Shown here: piece after piece, positions 36,019-44,901 of the stretch | How positions within the stretch are numbered: the first letter of the stretch is position 1 | How the letters are laid out: every line of letters starts with the position of its first letter | From: Candidatus Thalassolituus haligoni | GTDB lineage: Bacteria > Pseudomonadota > Gammaproteobacteria > Pseudomonadales > Oceanobacteraceae | Direction: 5' to 3' | DNA: 64,000 nt | NCBI RefSeq assembly: GCF_041222825.1 | Contig: NZ_CP139482.1 | Coordinates: 3,725,501 to 3,789,500, forward strand | Notes under the pieces: generated by a model | Databases searched by the model: none | What the model was told of the DNA's origin: nothing | The model's input: the letters and a program-made list of their open reading frames with translations, nothing else | Translations under genes and position numbers: made by a program

Positions 36019-37038
36019 TCAGACCCCGGCAAACCATTGCTGACTCAACATCACCCTCACCTCCGCTGAACGGCGGAGGTCTGCGGGCGACAGCCGGTCG
36101 ATCACTCTCAGTCGGGGCAACAGCCCGGCACCATTCGCCAACTGTATGGCTAACCCTGGACGTGCGTTCAATTCCAGTAACAGCGGGCCATGCTGGCGAT
36201 CAATCACAATATCAGCTCCCAGATAGCCTAATCCGGTCATGTCATAACAGCGGGCCGCCAAAACCAGTAATGGCTGCCATTGGGGAATAACCAGCTCCGA
36301 CAGTGTCACCTCAGTATCCGGGTGCTGGGTCAGACGAATGCCATCCTGCACCCCGTGTAACGCTTGTCCATTTGCCAGCGACAACCCCACACCGACAGCA
36401 CCCTGATGCAGATTCGCCTTTCCATCCGACGCTCGGGTAGCCAACCGTGTCATCGCCATCACCGGATAACCGCGACAGACGATCACTCGAACATCGGGCA
36501 CCCCTTCGTAAGAGAAATGCGCCAGCGACTCGTCAAACTCAATACATCGCTCAATAATAGCGATATCCGGCGTACCACCCAGGCTATAAAGTCCGGCAAG
36601 AATGTTCGACGCATGACGTTTGAGATCGCTCAGAGTCACCGGGCTGCCATTGGCTCGCAGCCAATAATCGCCTTCCCGGCTCTGAACAACCACAATTCCT
36701 TTACCACCGGAGCCTTTGGCCGGTTTGATCACAAATGCCGGAATGTCAGACAGCTGTTGCCCCAACGCCTCAACTTCATGCTGTGACTGAATCGTACCTA
36801 TCAGTTCGGGCACCGCAATTCCGGCACGTTCTGCCAGTCGTTTGGTTTTCAGTTTGTTATCCACCAGCGGATACAGCTTGCGCGGATTATAACGCCCGAT
36901 ATACAACCGGTTACGGGCGTTCATACCCAGTACTCCAGCTTGCTGCAACCGTAACGGCAACAGCAACTGCTGCGATAACGACTGCCAGAGATGACCCATT
37001 CCTGCCAGACCATGAGCACCAGGATCGCGGCTATTCAT
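36019..37038 (-). CDS. RimK-like ATP-grasp alpha-L-glutamate ligase
   Basis: A 339-residue ATP-grasp protein. ARNRLYIGRYNPRKLYPLVDNKLKTK at the N-terminal lid, FVIKPAKGSGGKGIVVV as the ATP-binding loop, and LGYLGADIVIDRQHGPLLLELNARPGL holding metal ligands near the C-terminus. It overlaps the transglutaminase-like gene by 4 bp, and the retropepsin-like gene precedes that, forming a conserved three-gene operon in Gammaproteobacteria. Substrate not known. Confidence 0.9.
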   Translation of the reverse strand: MNSRDPGAHGLAGMGHLWQSLSQQLLLPLRLQQAGVLGMNARNRLYIGRYNPRKLYPLVDNKLKTKRLAERAGIAVPELIGTIQSQHEVEALGQQLSDIPAFVIKPAKGSGGKGIVVVQSREGDYWLRANGSPVTLSDLKRHASNILAGLYSLGGTPDIAIIERCIEFDESLAHFSYEGVPDVRVIVCRGYPVMAMTRLATRASDGKANLHQGAVGVGLSLANGQALHGVQDGIRLTQHPDTEVTLSELVIPQWQPLLVLAARCYDMTGLGYLGADIVIDRQHGPLLLELNARPGLAIQLANGAGLLPRLRVIDRLSPADLRRSAEVRVMLSQQWFAGV

Positions 37039-38570
37039 GATCCATCCTGACGCAGCGACACAAAACGGCGTAGCTCCAGCAACCGATAACCGGTGTACGT
37101 TCCCAGCATCAGCACCAGCGCCAGAATCACCAACTGTACACCGATGTAGTTAAATGTCAGATGTCGTATCAGCGGATCACTCATGGCCCAATACGCCACT
37201 ACCGCCGTCAACAAGCTGCCGCCGCCCTGGCGCATCACCTCACGGCCACCTTCTTCTTCCCACAGAATCGACATACGTTCGATGGTCCATGACAAAATGA
37301 TCATCGGGAAGAATGTGATTTTTAAACCCTCCGTCAGGCCCAGTTTGTAGGACGCCACACTGAACAGCCCGATAATCGCAATCACTGTAATAATCACCGC
37401 CGAGATTCTCGCCACCAGTAACAGATTGAGACGCGATAAATAGCTGCGAATAACCAGGCCGGTTGCCACAACGAACAGAAAGCCCACCAGCCCAGTGATC
37501 AGCGAAGTCTGAATAAATGCCACCGCAATCAGCACCGGCATAAAGGTGCCCGAGGTACGAATCCCCACCAGAATCCGCAGCAGGCATACCACCAACGCGC
37601 CGATGGGTAACAACAGAATGGTTTTGAACATCGCCTGCTCTTCCACCGGCAGACTGTGAATGGAAAAATTCAATAACTCGTGTTGATCTGACAAGCGGTT
37701 GGCAACACTGGCAAAAGTCGATTCTTCCCGCCGGATCATGGCAAAGCGTACCTGTGAATCACGGCCACCCGACACCTCCAGCACCGGCTCACCACGCTGC
37801 TCCCACAATAACAACGGCGCATCCCGATCAAACAGCGCCGGATTACGGGCCTGCAGCGGAATGTCAAAGACCTGACTCTGATCGTCTTGCCATACCCGGA
37901 TATAAGGCAACAATTGCTGTTGCCGACGACCATCCTGTAACCGCAAGCCGTACACCAGACGTGCAGGCACCCCCGCCTTGTTCAGCATATTCACCAGTAA
38001 CGGTGGCAGAGTCTGACTGAATTCGCTGATCAGCAGCTCCACATGCTGGGCACGAGGTACGGCTGAAAATGCCTTTAATAACTCCCGCGTCAGACTGAAG
38101 TTATCTGCCGACGTACGATGCGCCAACGCCAACAACTGCCCCACCGCACTGGCGTAAGGTTCCGGCCAGCTGGTCACCGTCAGCGCCGGTTCCGGTTCCG
38201 GCATCAATTCGTAGGCGTCGCTTTCCAACACATCCGCGCGATAAAACAACATCTGGCGGCCGCTGGCCGTGCGCTTGGTCCACTCCGCCACCGGATTACC
38301 GCCGTCGATAAAATTCAGCCCGTAACCGGGAGACGCGCCACTTTCACGCAGCAACATAAATCCGGGTTGATTCGATGGCCGCGCCAGAACGGCACGCACC
38401 GGTTGTGCATCAGCGGTCAGCTCTACTCTTGCTTCAACCGACCAGACGGTTTGTGACTCACCCGGTAACAGCGGTACATCATACACCCAGTGCCGATGCA
38501 GAATCTGGGCAATCCCGGCGCTCAGCAACAACAGGATCAACGCAACATAAGGCCAACGATGTTCACTCAT
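37035..38570 (-). CDS. Inactive transglutaminase-like, multi-TM membrane protein
   Basis: The 511-residue protein has an N-terminal TM anchor, a periplasmic transglutaminase-like domain (about residues 130-290, LVNMLNKAGVPARLVYGLRL without a clear Cys-His-Asp triad), and about seven C-terminal TM helices (LLPIGALVVCLLRILVG, VLIAVAFIQTSLITGLVGFLFVVATGLV, and more). It fits the 'inactive transglutaminase/7TM' family that accompanies RimK-like ligases. It overlaps both neighbours by 4 bp. Confidence 0.88.
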   Translation of the reverse strand: MSEHRWPYVALILLLLSAGIAQILHRHWVYDVPLLPGESQTVWSVEARVELTADAQPVRAVLARPSNQPGFMLLRESGASPGYGLNFIDGGNPVAEWTKRTASGRQMLFYRADVLESDAYELMPEPEPALTVTSWPEPYASAVGQLLALAHRTSADNFSLTRELLKAFSAVPRAQHVELLISEFSQTLPPLLVNMLNKAGVPARLVYGLRLQDGRRQQQLLPYIRVWQDDQSQVFDIPLQARNPALFDRDAPLLLWEQRGEPVLEVSGGRDSQVRFAMIRREESTFASVANRLSDQHELLNFSIHSLPVEEQAMFKTILLLPIGALVVCLLRILVGIRTSGTFMPVLIAVAFIQTSLITGLVGFLFVVATGLVIRSYLSRLNLLLVARISAVIITVIAIIGLFSVASYKLGLTEGLKITFFPMIILSWTIERMSILWEEEGGREVMRQGGGSLLTAVVAYWAMSDPLIRHLTFNYIGVQLVILALVLMLGTYTGYRLLELRRFVSLRQDGS

Positions 38571-39334
38571 TCGTCATCACTCACAGTTGGCGCTTGCGCA
38601 TCGGGTTGATATTTCCCGAGCAGAAATTTTTTCCCCACATCAATCAGGGTGACATCACGCAAGAACGCACGCCCCAGTAAAATCGGATAGGTCATCTGGG
38701 AACGATCGGCCAGAGAAAATTCGGCTTGCTGCTGTAACTGCTGACCGAGATGAACCGTCAACGCCACCACGGGCCGACGATCGATTTCGTTGGTGGATGC
38801 TTGCCGGATCAACACATTACGAACCAGTCGAGCTTCAATCTCCAGCGGCTCGGCTTCATCATCGTGCTGCAACAGAAAACGTACCCAACGCTGACCATTA
38901 CGCTCAAAACGGGTGATATTACGGGCACTCAGCGACGACGTCGCTGCTCCGCTGTCGACTCTGGCGCGATAGTGATGCCCAGGCGGCACCAGATAAATCC
39001 ACTCCGATGCCCCCACCACCAGTTTGTCTGCAACAGGTTCGGCGACCGCATCAGCCGCCGGACAACTTGGCTGACCCGGATCCGGGTTGATATCTGCCAG
39101 CTGTTGTAACTGTTGCTGCAGCGCCACCATCTGAACCGTCTGCTCTTGCTGATTCGCCAGAACCGCTTCAATATCTGGACAGCTCAACTGAATATCAGGA
39201 CGATGACGGACAACAACCGCCTCAATACCCTCCAGCGTCACCGCCCGGTGCTCAGCCCCCGGCCAGTGACTGCAGGCCGACAAACCACCCGCGACCATCA
39301 ACATCAATGTCACCTGCCAGGCCCCGCTGGACAT
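38567..39334 (-). CDS. Retropepsin-like periplasmic protein (PF05618 family)
   Basis: A 255-residue lipoprotein-type precursor: ATG 39334 with GGAG seven bases upstream, hydrophobic segment and lipobox-like LSAC. After a helical linker comes a RimB/PF05618 domain: ARVDSGAATSSLSA with the aspartic-protease DSGA motif, then RRPVVALTVHLG and YPILLGRAFLRDVTLIDVGKKFL. The family was once annotated as a zinc protease; the DSG motif argues for aspartic. First gene of the three-gene operon. Confidence 0.88.
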   Translation of the reverse strand: MSSGAWQVTLMLMVAGGLSACSHWPGAEHRAVTLEGIEAVVVRHRPDIQLSCPDIEAVLANQQEQTVQMVALQQQLQQLADINPDPGQPSCPAADAVAEPVADKLVVGASEWIYLVPPGHHYRARVDSGAATSSLSARNITRFERNGQRWVRFLLQHDDEAEPLEIEARLVRNVLIRQASTNEIDRRPVVALTVHLGQQLQQQAEFSLADRSQMTYPILLGRAFLRDVTLIDVGKKFLLGKYQPDAQAPTVSDDE

Positions 39335-39437
39335 ACCACAACTCCACCGCGCAAAAGCCGGTATTGAACCATAAAGGCGGTACAAGTTGCCCACGACTAT
39401 TACGCAGCTTGTCAGAAATCACTGTTGGCTTGCTCAC

Positions 39438-40305
39438 TAGCAGGCCGTTGAAATTCGTATCTAATTCGCTGATAGAAGCTCTTCCGCCTTATCAATCACA
39501 CTTATTTGGTTGTTTTCTAGCCAGGTTTTCCATTTAAAACGGGATTATCCATCCCGTTTCCGTTCATCAGACAGATTGACCCTGTAACTTTGCCATTCGC
39601 ACCAGGTTGTAAGCCATCATGGTCATCTCAAGAGCGCTGTTGACCTTCTCCAGCCCCTTCACTTTTAACTGCCGTAAGGGGCCGATCAAAACCATGCCGG
39701 TTTTCCATGACTGTATGTCCCATGAAGGACAATCGGGCTTATTGCCCTTTGGATTTTTTGAACAACCTTGCATCTGGATCGGTGGTCGATTCATGCGTGT
39801 CATTGCTGCGTTTGGTGCCACGAAAATTCTCTTCCTGATTGCGTCCGGAAGGCCCTTGGCCCTGATCATGGTCGTCATCAGGGTGCTTCGGCCGAAAACT
39901 CTTTTGGGAAGCCCAGGCCTGCATCAAAGTGCCATCGACACTGAAATGATCGTTCGACAGGAGCTGTTGTTTTTGGGCTGTGGCAATCACCTCGGCGAAT
40001 AATTCGGTGCTGACGTCATGGTGGATCAAGCGATCCCGATTGACGCTGAAAGTCGAATGATCCCGGACCGGATCATCAATACTCAAACCGACAAACCAGC
40101 GATAGAGCATGTTGTACTGAATCTGCTCGACCAGTTGCCGTTCGCTGCGAATACTGAAGAGGATTTGCAGCAGCAAGGCTCTCAATAAACGCTCCGGAGG
40201 AATGGATTCCCGCCCACGCTCGGAATAGATCAGGCTGAGCTTCCAATCGATGTGGGTGAGCGCCTTGAATTCATAAAGCTCATCGATTTCCTTTGGGTGA
40301 TACAA
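39438..40305 (-). pseudogene. Broken IS5-type transposase (copy 1), fused to a SUKH-like N-terminus
   Basis: The frame from 40305 down reads as an IS5/IS1182-like transposase (ESIPPERLLRALLLQ, SIRSERQLVEQIQYNMLYRWFVG, HFSVDGTLMQAWASQKSF, TTDPDARLFKKSKGQ) but its first 35 or so residues are missing. An internal deletion near 39680 joins the ENRHGL region directly to the C-terminal GQLRQLKVKGL part, which ends at 39567. The end TAGCAGGC-GTTGAAATTC at 39438 also starts copy 2 at 45545. No active element remains. Confidence 0.8.
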
Positions 40306-40425
40306 CTCGATATCGCCTGACTCTCCAAAACCGACTTCAACAAGAAGCTTCCTGTAGAATCTGGGAGTCTCTCTACCTAGAGCACCCTCAATCTCATCTA
40401 TTCCTTTATTCGTTAGTAGTTTCAT
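40270..40425 (-). CDS. SUKH/SMI1-KNR4-like N-terminal fragment
   Basis: From ATG 40425 about 40-50 codons read ALGRETPRFYRKLLVEVGFG then DIELYHPKEIDELYE. This is the pattern of SMI1/KNR4 (SUKH) immunity proteins. The frame then runs directly into the truncated transposase, giving one chimeric ORF to 39739. It is adjacent to an attC-like site, so it was probably the fifth cassette of the integron. The SUKH part is too short to be functional. Homology is by motif only. Confidence 0.5.
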
Positions 40426-40433
40426 ACTCGGAA

Positions 40434-40490
40434 ATATAACGCCACAAACAGCGGGGAGCATAGCGAAACTGCTGCTTTATTTTGTTATAA
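40434..40490 (-). other. attC-like site 4 (short)
   Basis: ATATAAC (40434-40440) and GTTATAA (40484-40490) form the outer ends, with AACGCC and CAGC/GCTG inner pairing, about 57 bp. It lies between the SUKH-like fragment and the ParE gene, in the same orientation as the other attC sites. Confidence 0.55.
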
Positions 40491-40775
40491 ATTTTTCTCA
40501 TTTTCTTTGCTGTGCCAAACTCTCAAAATATAAACAATACCACTGGTGATTAAATACCGGACGGTGTAATCACCAATATATAGATCTCGGATTTTTTCAG
40601 GATCAGGCGCTTTTATGACCGGCAAGCCAATTTCAGGGAATTGCTTTAGTTTGAAAACTCCTTCTTGAAGATCAATTGCGATTCTTCGTGCGGCATAAGG
40701 ATTCTTAACCTCAACACACTCGACAACCCGTTGAAGGTCTTTCATCGACTCTGGGGAATATTCAACCTCTATCAT
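40485..40775 (-). CDS. ParE/RelE-type toxin
   Basis: A 96-residue type II toxin: VEYSPESMKDLQRVVECV, NPYAARRIAIDLQEGVFKLKQFPEIGLPV, DPEKIRDLYIGDYTVRYLIT and VYILRVWHSKE. This is the ParE fold with the C-terminal Arg/His end. It overlaps the antitoxin by 4 bp. ParE toxins poison gyrase, RelE toxins cleave mRNA; the close C-terminal pattern favours ParE. It lies within one integron cassette. Confidence 0.9.
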   Translation of the reverse strand: MIEVEYSPESMKDLQRVVECVEVKNPYAARRIAIDLQEGVFKLKQFPEIGLPVIKAPDPEKIRDLYIGDYTVRYLITSGIVYILRVWHSKENEKNL

Positions 40776-41035
40776 TTCGGTGGCTCTTTGCGCTCACCAG
40801 TGCCCCAGCTGTTTAGCCAGGCATTCACATCTGCTTCCGCAATGGATTTACCTGCTTTAATAGACTCTAGAGCCTCCAGAGTGTCTGCCCACCGAGACTC
40901 CTCTACGGACTGCCTTGCCAAAAACTCTTTAACCGCTTGATTTATAAGATAATTCTTACTTCTATCTAGCTTGCTAGCTAAAAATTCAAGTGGCTTATCT
41001 ATGTCATCTGCTAGCCGAATACTTGTAATACCCAT
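40772..41035 (-). CDS. RHH (CopG/ParD-like) antitoxin
   Basis: ATG 41035 gives 87 residues; upstream ATG-like codons lack support. The N-terminus GITSIRLADDIDKPLEFLASKLDRSKNYLINQAVKEFLA-type is a ribbon-helix-helix DNA-binding domain. The Trp-rich C-terminus (WADTLEALESI, NAWLNSWG) would wrap the toxin. It autoregulates the pair. Cassettes with TA pairs are known to stabilise arrays. Confidence 0.9.
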   Translation of the reverse strand: MGITSIRLADDIDKPLEFLASKLDRSKNYLINQAVKEFLARQSVEESRWADTLEALESIKAGKSIAEADVNAWLNSWGTGERKEPPK

Positions 41036-41102
41036 TGAAACGCTCTCCTGTACTAATTTGTAATACATTTTAGTACATGCGAGCATTCAAGGCTAGAGTG
41101 AT

Positions 41103-41202
41103 TTATAACGCCGCATTAAGCGGACTAAAATTGTGGGTTATACTGTGGAGCGAAGCGGAACGTAACCCACTGTTTTAGTTCCGTTTAAATGCCTTGTTAT
41201 GC
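41103..41202 (-). other. attC site 3
   Basis: A 100-bp imperfect palindrome runs from TTATAAC (41103-41109) to GTTATGC (41196-41202). CCGCATTAAGCGG and AGTTCCGTTTAAATGCC form the next inner blocks; GTGGGTTA pairs with TAACCCAC in the middle. It separates the toxin-antitoxin cassette from the ApeA-like cassette. Confidence 0.85.
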
Positions 41203-42612
41203 CTCATATCTAATTAGCGATGAATATCCAGATAGTCTATCAATAATTTCTGATGTTATAGGCAAAGTAATATCTAACTTTTCAAACAATGAGAACACCA
41301 ACAACACTTCAATGAATTTTTCTTTTTCTACAAGTTCAGAAGCATTAATAGAATAGTCATTTGCATGGGTTATATCATTTCTAAGTTTACATATTCCGCT
41401 TATATCTCTCTTGTATAATTTCCATCTACCAGATGTCTGTTGTGGAATTTTTACATAAAAATCTAAAATGCATTTTTGCGTATTGTATTTTGAATTGTTA
41501 TACCTTGGGAGCCCTTTTAAAAAGCTAGTTACACTCTTTTTATCACCAAATACTTTTATTAGATATGGTTTAATCCTGTTACTCAACTTTTCAAGTAACT
41601 CTTCATTTAGATAGCTTTTTTTGTTAAAGCATAATGACTCTAAAATACGAAAATAACCTAAAAATCTTTCTTCTGAATTCTCCAATCTTTTGTACTTCAA
41701 GTATTTTAAAAAGTAACCAGATTGAATTACAGGAAGCGCGTAATATTTGCTGAAAGCTGTTAATGGAAGTGGTGGAAGCCCTAAAGAGTCGAAGCGAATA
41801 TCTTTACCGAGTGGGAATGTAGAATAGTCTTGTTCATATTTAGGGTGGTACATTTTTGAAGGGTAATAAAGAGTTCCTTTGTTACCAAAATGACTCGAAT
41901 TCATATTGAGATCTATTTGCTCAATTATAAAATCACTCCCTATAAAAAATGCTAATAAAGCGTATAGCTTAAAGAAGTCATTCATTACCTCTTTAGAAGT
42001 GTGCCCTACACAGAATGTTATAATTAATGAAGGCGGGAATATTATTCCAGCACTAAAATCAGGCGATGAATGATGCATTGATAGGTTATAACTAACCCCT
42101 AAAATTCCCGTTTCTTCAAGTGGAATATAAAATTCATCTAATTTATTGTGATCGTCAAATAGTCGTTCGTTGTTATTATAAGCTCTAATTATTTCTTCTT
42201 GTTTATTAGTATTCCCTACCCATTCACTTATTTTATTGGAGTGTATACAAATCGATTGAACTAAATCATTTTCATACAAACCTGACGGTGCAAAAATGAG
42301 GTAACCAACTTCAAAAACACTTTCGAAAAAACCAATATATTTAGGGTATTGAGATATTACTCTACTGCCACCTCTACAAAAACAAAGATCGTGTAATATG
42401 AAAGTCTTATTCATATCGGTAAATAATAGAGTTTCTATATCTCCCCAACCAAAGTCACAATTTCGCTCATCGTTTTTTTCCCCCATTATCGTAATCGTAA
42501 TTTTTTCTGGGGAAAGATATAACTTTGCCGCAAAGTCATTGCTTCCGTCATTTACAGCCCCTTCAAAATGGTAGGTATCCGCTAATTTTAAAGCTTCTAA
42601 ATCAAATGACAT
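41197..42612 (-). CDS. ApeA-like HEPN protein (putative antiphage)
   Basis: A 471-residue soluble protein. The N-terminal 250 residues are beta-rich (YHFEGAVNDGS, AAKLYLSPEKITITIMGE, IETLLFTDMNKTFILHDL) like the ApeA N-terminal domain. The C-terminal 170 residues are helical and hold the HEPN ribonuclease motif R411-x4-H416 in LRNDITHAN. ApeA is a known single-gene defence protein thought to act as an RNase. AT-rich, unlike the flanks. The gene occupies one cassette between attC sites 2 and 3. The ApeA assignment is by fold pattern. Confidence 0.7.
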   Translation of the reverse strand: MSFDLEALKLADTYHFEGAVNDGSNDFAAKLYLSPEKITITIMGEKNDERNCDFGWGDIETLLFTDMNKTFILHDLCFCRGGSRVISQYPKYIGFFESVFEVGYLIFAPSGLYENDLVQSICIHSNKISEWVGNTNKQEEIIRAYNNNERLFDDHNKLDEFYIPLEETGILGVSYNLSMHHSSPDFSAGIIFPPSLIITFCVGHTSKEVMNDFFKLYALLAFFIGSDFIIEQIDLNMNSSHFGNKGTLYYPSKMYHPKYEQDYSTFPLGKDIRFDSLGLPPLPLTAFSKYYALPVIQSGYFLKYLKYKRLENSEERFLGYFRILESLCFNKKSYLNEELLEKLSNRIKPYLIKVFGDKKSVTSFLKGLPRYNNSKYNTQKCILDFYVKIPQQTSGRWKLYKRDISGICKLRNDITHANDYSINASELVEKEKFIEVLLVFSLFEKLDITLPITSEIIDRLSGYSSLIRYEA

Positions 42613-42645
42613 TATTTATCCATAAGTGATGTAAGTTGCAAAGAG

Positions 42646-42717
42646 GCATAACGCCCGCATTTGCGGCTGGTTTTGAGCGCAGCGGAAAACCAGTCCGACA
42701 ACATGCGCTTGTTAGCA
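42646..42717 (-). other. attC site 2
   Basis: 72 bp from GCATAAC (42646-42652) to GTTAGCA (42711-42717). CGCCCGCATTTG mirrors ACATGCGCTTG, and GGCTGGTTTT-gagcgcagcgg-AAAACCAGTCC forms the central stem. A typical short attC. Confidence 0.9.
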
Positions 42718-42726
42718 CTTTCGGCG

Positions 42727-43497
42727 TTATAGTCCAACAGTTCTTTTTATGGATTCCCATTCTTCTGTCAGACTTTCGTTTAATTTATGAAAAACTCTGC
42801 TGGATAGTTTGATAGATGCGGACGATTTCGCACATTCGTATTCCGCAAATTCATCTAGAAGTAAGGCAGTCTCATTAACATTAAAAGGCCCGCTCTGATT
42901 TAGATGAAGAGAATATAGAGAGCTATAAACCTGCTCATTCTTCATCCTCAAAAGTTCTAATTTCACCCAACCTAAAAGAATTCCTCCGGCAAAAAACATC
43001 TGGGTGAGCGCCAAGATAACCCCCAAATCTGACTCACGGTTCAGAAGTGAAAATAGTAGAAGCACTGAGTAAAATGCCACCTTTATTCTCTCTGAATTTA
43101 ACATTGCTGCGCATAAGCTTTTCCCAAAGAAAGAGTTTTCCAAAAGATTAGAAGCTAATCTCTCCAAGCCAACTTCTCTTTCATTATTATAGTAATTATT
43201 GGTCTGGGAGTGCGTCAAAGGAACCCCCATTGAATTGGATAGCAGCTGTTTTCTTCTTTCTCTTTCTGCTCTTGGTAAGAAATAAAATGAGCTAACACTT
43301 TGAGAAATTGAATGCAGGACAACCATTAGCACAAAAAATATAGATGCATATTGAAACGTGCTTTCGCTGACCCTTCCGCTAAGCAATGGAATTGCTATAG
43401 CAAACAACGCTGAAATATAAAAAATAACTCCACTCAGGGAATTAAGGTCTTCTACTGGTTTAAAATATTTTTCAACTTGATCTATTCTTCTAGACAT
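42727..43497 (-). CDS. 4-TM membrane protein, putative CBASS effector
   Basis: A 256-residue protein with four predicted TM segments, in two pairs: FYISALFAIAIPLL and ASIFFVLMVVLHSI near residues 27-65, then VAFYSVLLLFSLL and LGVILALTQMFFAGGILLGW near residues 140-180. A cytosolic middle has the motif SQTNNYYNNE followed by RLASNLLENSFFGKSLCAAML, and a long soluble C-terminus. It starts 13 bp after the CD-NTase stop in the same cassette. By its place it should be the membrane effector activated by the cyclic nucleotide. No family name is certain. Confidence 0.7.
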   Translation of the reverse strand: MSRRIDQVEKYFKPVEDLNSLSGVIFYISALFAIAIPLLSGRVSESTFQYASIFFVLMVVLHSISQSVSSFYFLPRAERERRKQLLSNSMGVPLTHSQTNNYYNNEREVGLERLASNLLENSFFGKSLCAAMLNSERIKVAFYSVLLLFSLLNRESDLGVILALTQMFFAGGILLGWVKLELLRMKNEQVYSSLYSLHLNQSGPFNVNETALLLDEFAEYECAKSSASIKLSSRVFHKLNESLTEEWESIKRTVGL

Positions 43498-43509
43498 CAG
43501 TAGATGTTC

Positions 43510-44394
43510 CTAATTTGAGTAATAGTAACTAGGAAAATTATAGGCAAATACCTTATCCCACCATTCGAATGCCTTGCGCACGTCTCCAGAACTCTCAGCG
43601 TCCCTTGCATTTTGTGATCTGGTGGCTGCAGTATTTAGCTTTGATAAGGCTGTGATTTTTGTGGCATCTGAAGAGCACGGATATATTAGGCCTGAAATCC
43701 CTTCTGGGTCCTGAATTGCAGCTAGATTAGAGCTTTTCAATTTTTGGAGAATCGAATTCAGATCTATGTCATAAATTATTGAACTTTCAGTTTCCATCAA
43801 TTTAGTCACTCTTAGCTCTAAGTAAAATGATGATATGGGAACTTCACAGTAATATTTCCACGCCTTCACAAATCGGATGAGAGGCTTTAATTTCTTCCCC
43901 AAGCGATTGTTATGATAAGTAACGTAAGCATTGTGTGTGGATGGGCTAGACTTCATCCAGCCTCCATTACCATCTGGGATATCGTATATATTCCTATCTT
44001 TATTAGTTTTTCCGGTGTAATCAGCCGGTATCACTTCAGCAGTATCCCAATCACCAGAACCAAAGTCCAATACAACTGCTGGCGAATCAACATAGACATG
44101 TGTGCTTTTAAAACGATCTTGCAAGCACTCTTTAATCTCTCGTAGGCTAGTTGCTGAATTTTGCTTTAACTTATTAGTTGGTATCGAAGCGAAAAAATCT
44201 ACATCACTCAAATTAGATATATTTGTCCCATTGTTTGCTGATCCGGAATAGAACAACTGATTCAAATCATAATAAGCTTCAAGCCTTGATGTGATTGATG
44301 ACTTGTGTGAAGCAGCTTTCCCTGATTGATAACCATTAGGTGTTATTCTTGTATGGAAGGCCTTAAATCCCTGTTCAACAGTACGCGTAGGCAT
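43510..44394 (-). CDS. CD-NTase (SMODS/OAS-like nucleotidyltransferase)
   Basis: A 294-residue nucleotidyltransferase with the CBASS cyclase core: GS at 51-52 in YSGSANNGT, SDVDFF with D64 and D66, and the third acidic residue D110 in AVVLDFG. EVIPADY at 120-126 is a further family landmark. These are the metal ligands needed for cyclic oligonucleotide synthesis; all are present. It leads a two-gene cassette with a 4-TM protein, which is the type I CBASS arrangement. The nucleotide product is unknown. Confidence 0.82.
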   Translation of the reverse strand: MPTRTVEQGFKAFHTRITPNGYQSGKAASHKSSITSRLEAYYDLNQLFYSGSANNGTNISNLSDVDFFASIPTNKLKQNSATSLREIKECLQDRFKSTHVYVDSPAVVLDFGSGDWDTAEVIPADYTGKTNKDRNIYDIPDGNGGWMKSSPSTHNAYVTYHNNRLGKKLKPLIRFVKAWKYYCEVPISSFYLELRVTKLMETESSIIYDIDLNSILQKLKSSNLAAIQDPEGISGLIYPCSSDATKITALSKLNTAATRSQNARDAESSGDVRKAFEWWDKVFAYNFPSYYYSN

Positions 44395-44442
44395 CTAATA
44401 CAGTTCCTTACTAAGTTCAAATTGTCTCATATCGGCTTGGAG

Positions 44443-44514
44443 TGCTAACGCCCAGCGAAGGGGAAATTTTGGAGCGCAGCGGAAAAATTGTCCCGCTTGC
44501 GCTGTTTGTTAAGC
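44443..44514 (-). other. attC site 1
   Basis: 72 bp from TGCTAAC (44443-44449) to GTTAAGC (44508-44514). CGCCCAGCG pairs with CGCTTGCGCTG, and GGGAAATTTT-ggagcgcagcgg-AAAAATTGTCCC makes the central stem; GGAGCGCAGCGG is shared with site 2. The stop codon of the 130-residue protein lies within its end. Confidence 0.9.
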
Positions 44515-44901
44515 ACTGATTCCAAGCTCCCTCCGCACTCTGTTTCTTACGAGAGGAACCAGAACTTTCAAAGTATCATTTGCCTCTGAAGCATTGCCTG
44601 ACTCAACAGCTGCAATAAATTTCTCAATTGTTTCGATTTCATCTTTGTACCCATATAGATGAAAGTTAGACCTAGCTGTAGCCAACTTTTGGACTAGCCC
44701 CTTGTCCTCTTCAAATGGCTTTTCGCTATTCTGGAGAGAAAACCACACTGGCAAGAATGAACGCAACGCTTCTAACCGATGTTCAGTTCGCTTCTTGGCC
44801 ATCTCGTGACGGCGGCTTAAATAGCTATTTACGAACCAACCAGCCACGACAATTATTGCCGAAGAAATAAGAATCCAGTCACGAATTTCCATAAGTTGCA
44901 C
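44509..44901 (-). CDS. Single-TM cassette protein, function unknown
   Basis: A 130-residue protein with one N-terminal TM helix (WILISSAIIVVAGWFVNSYL) and a helical cytosolic domain (HRLEALRSFLPVWFSL, DEIETIEKFIAAVESG, LKVLVPLVRNRVRREL). First cassette after the recombination site, so it would be the most strongly expressed one. The defence-rich neighbours suggest a related role; there is no direct evidence. Confidence 0.7.
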   Translation of the reverse strand: MQLMEIRDWILISSAIIVVAGWFVNSYLSRRHEMAKKRTEHRLEALRSFLPVWFSLQNSEKPFEEDKGLVQKLATARSNFHLYGYKDEIETIEKFIAAVESGNASEANDTLKVLVPLVRNRVRRELGISA

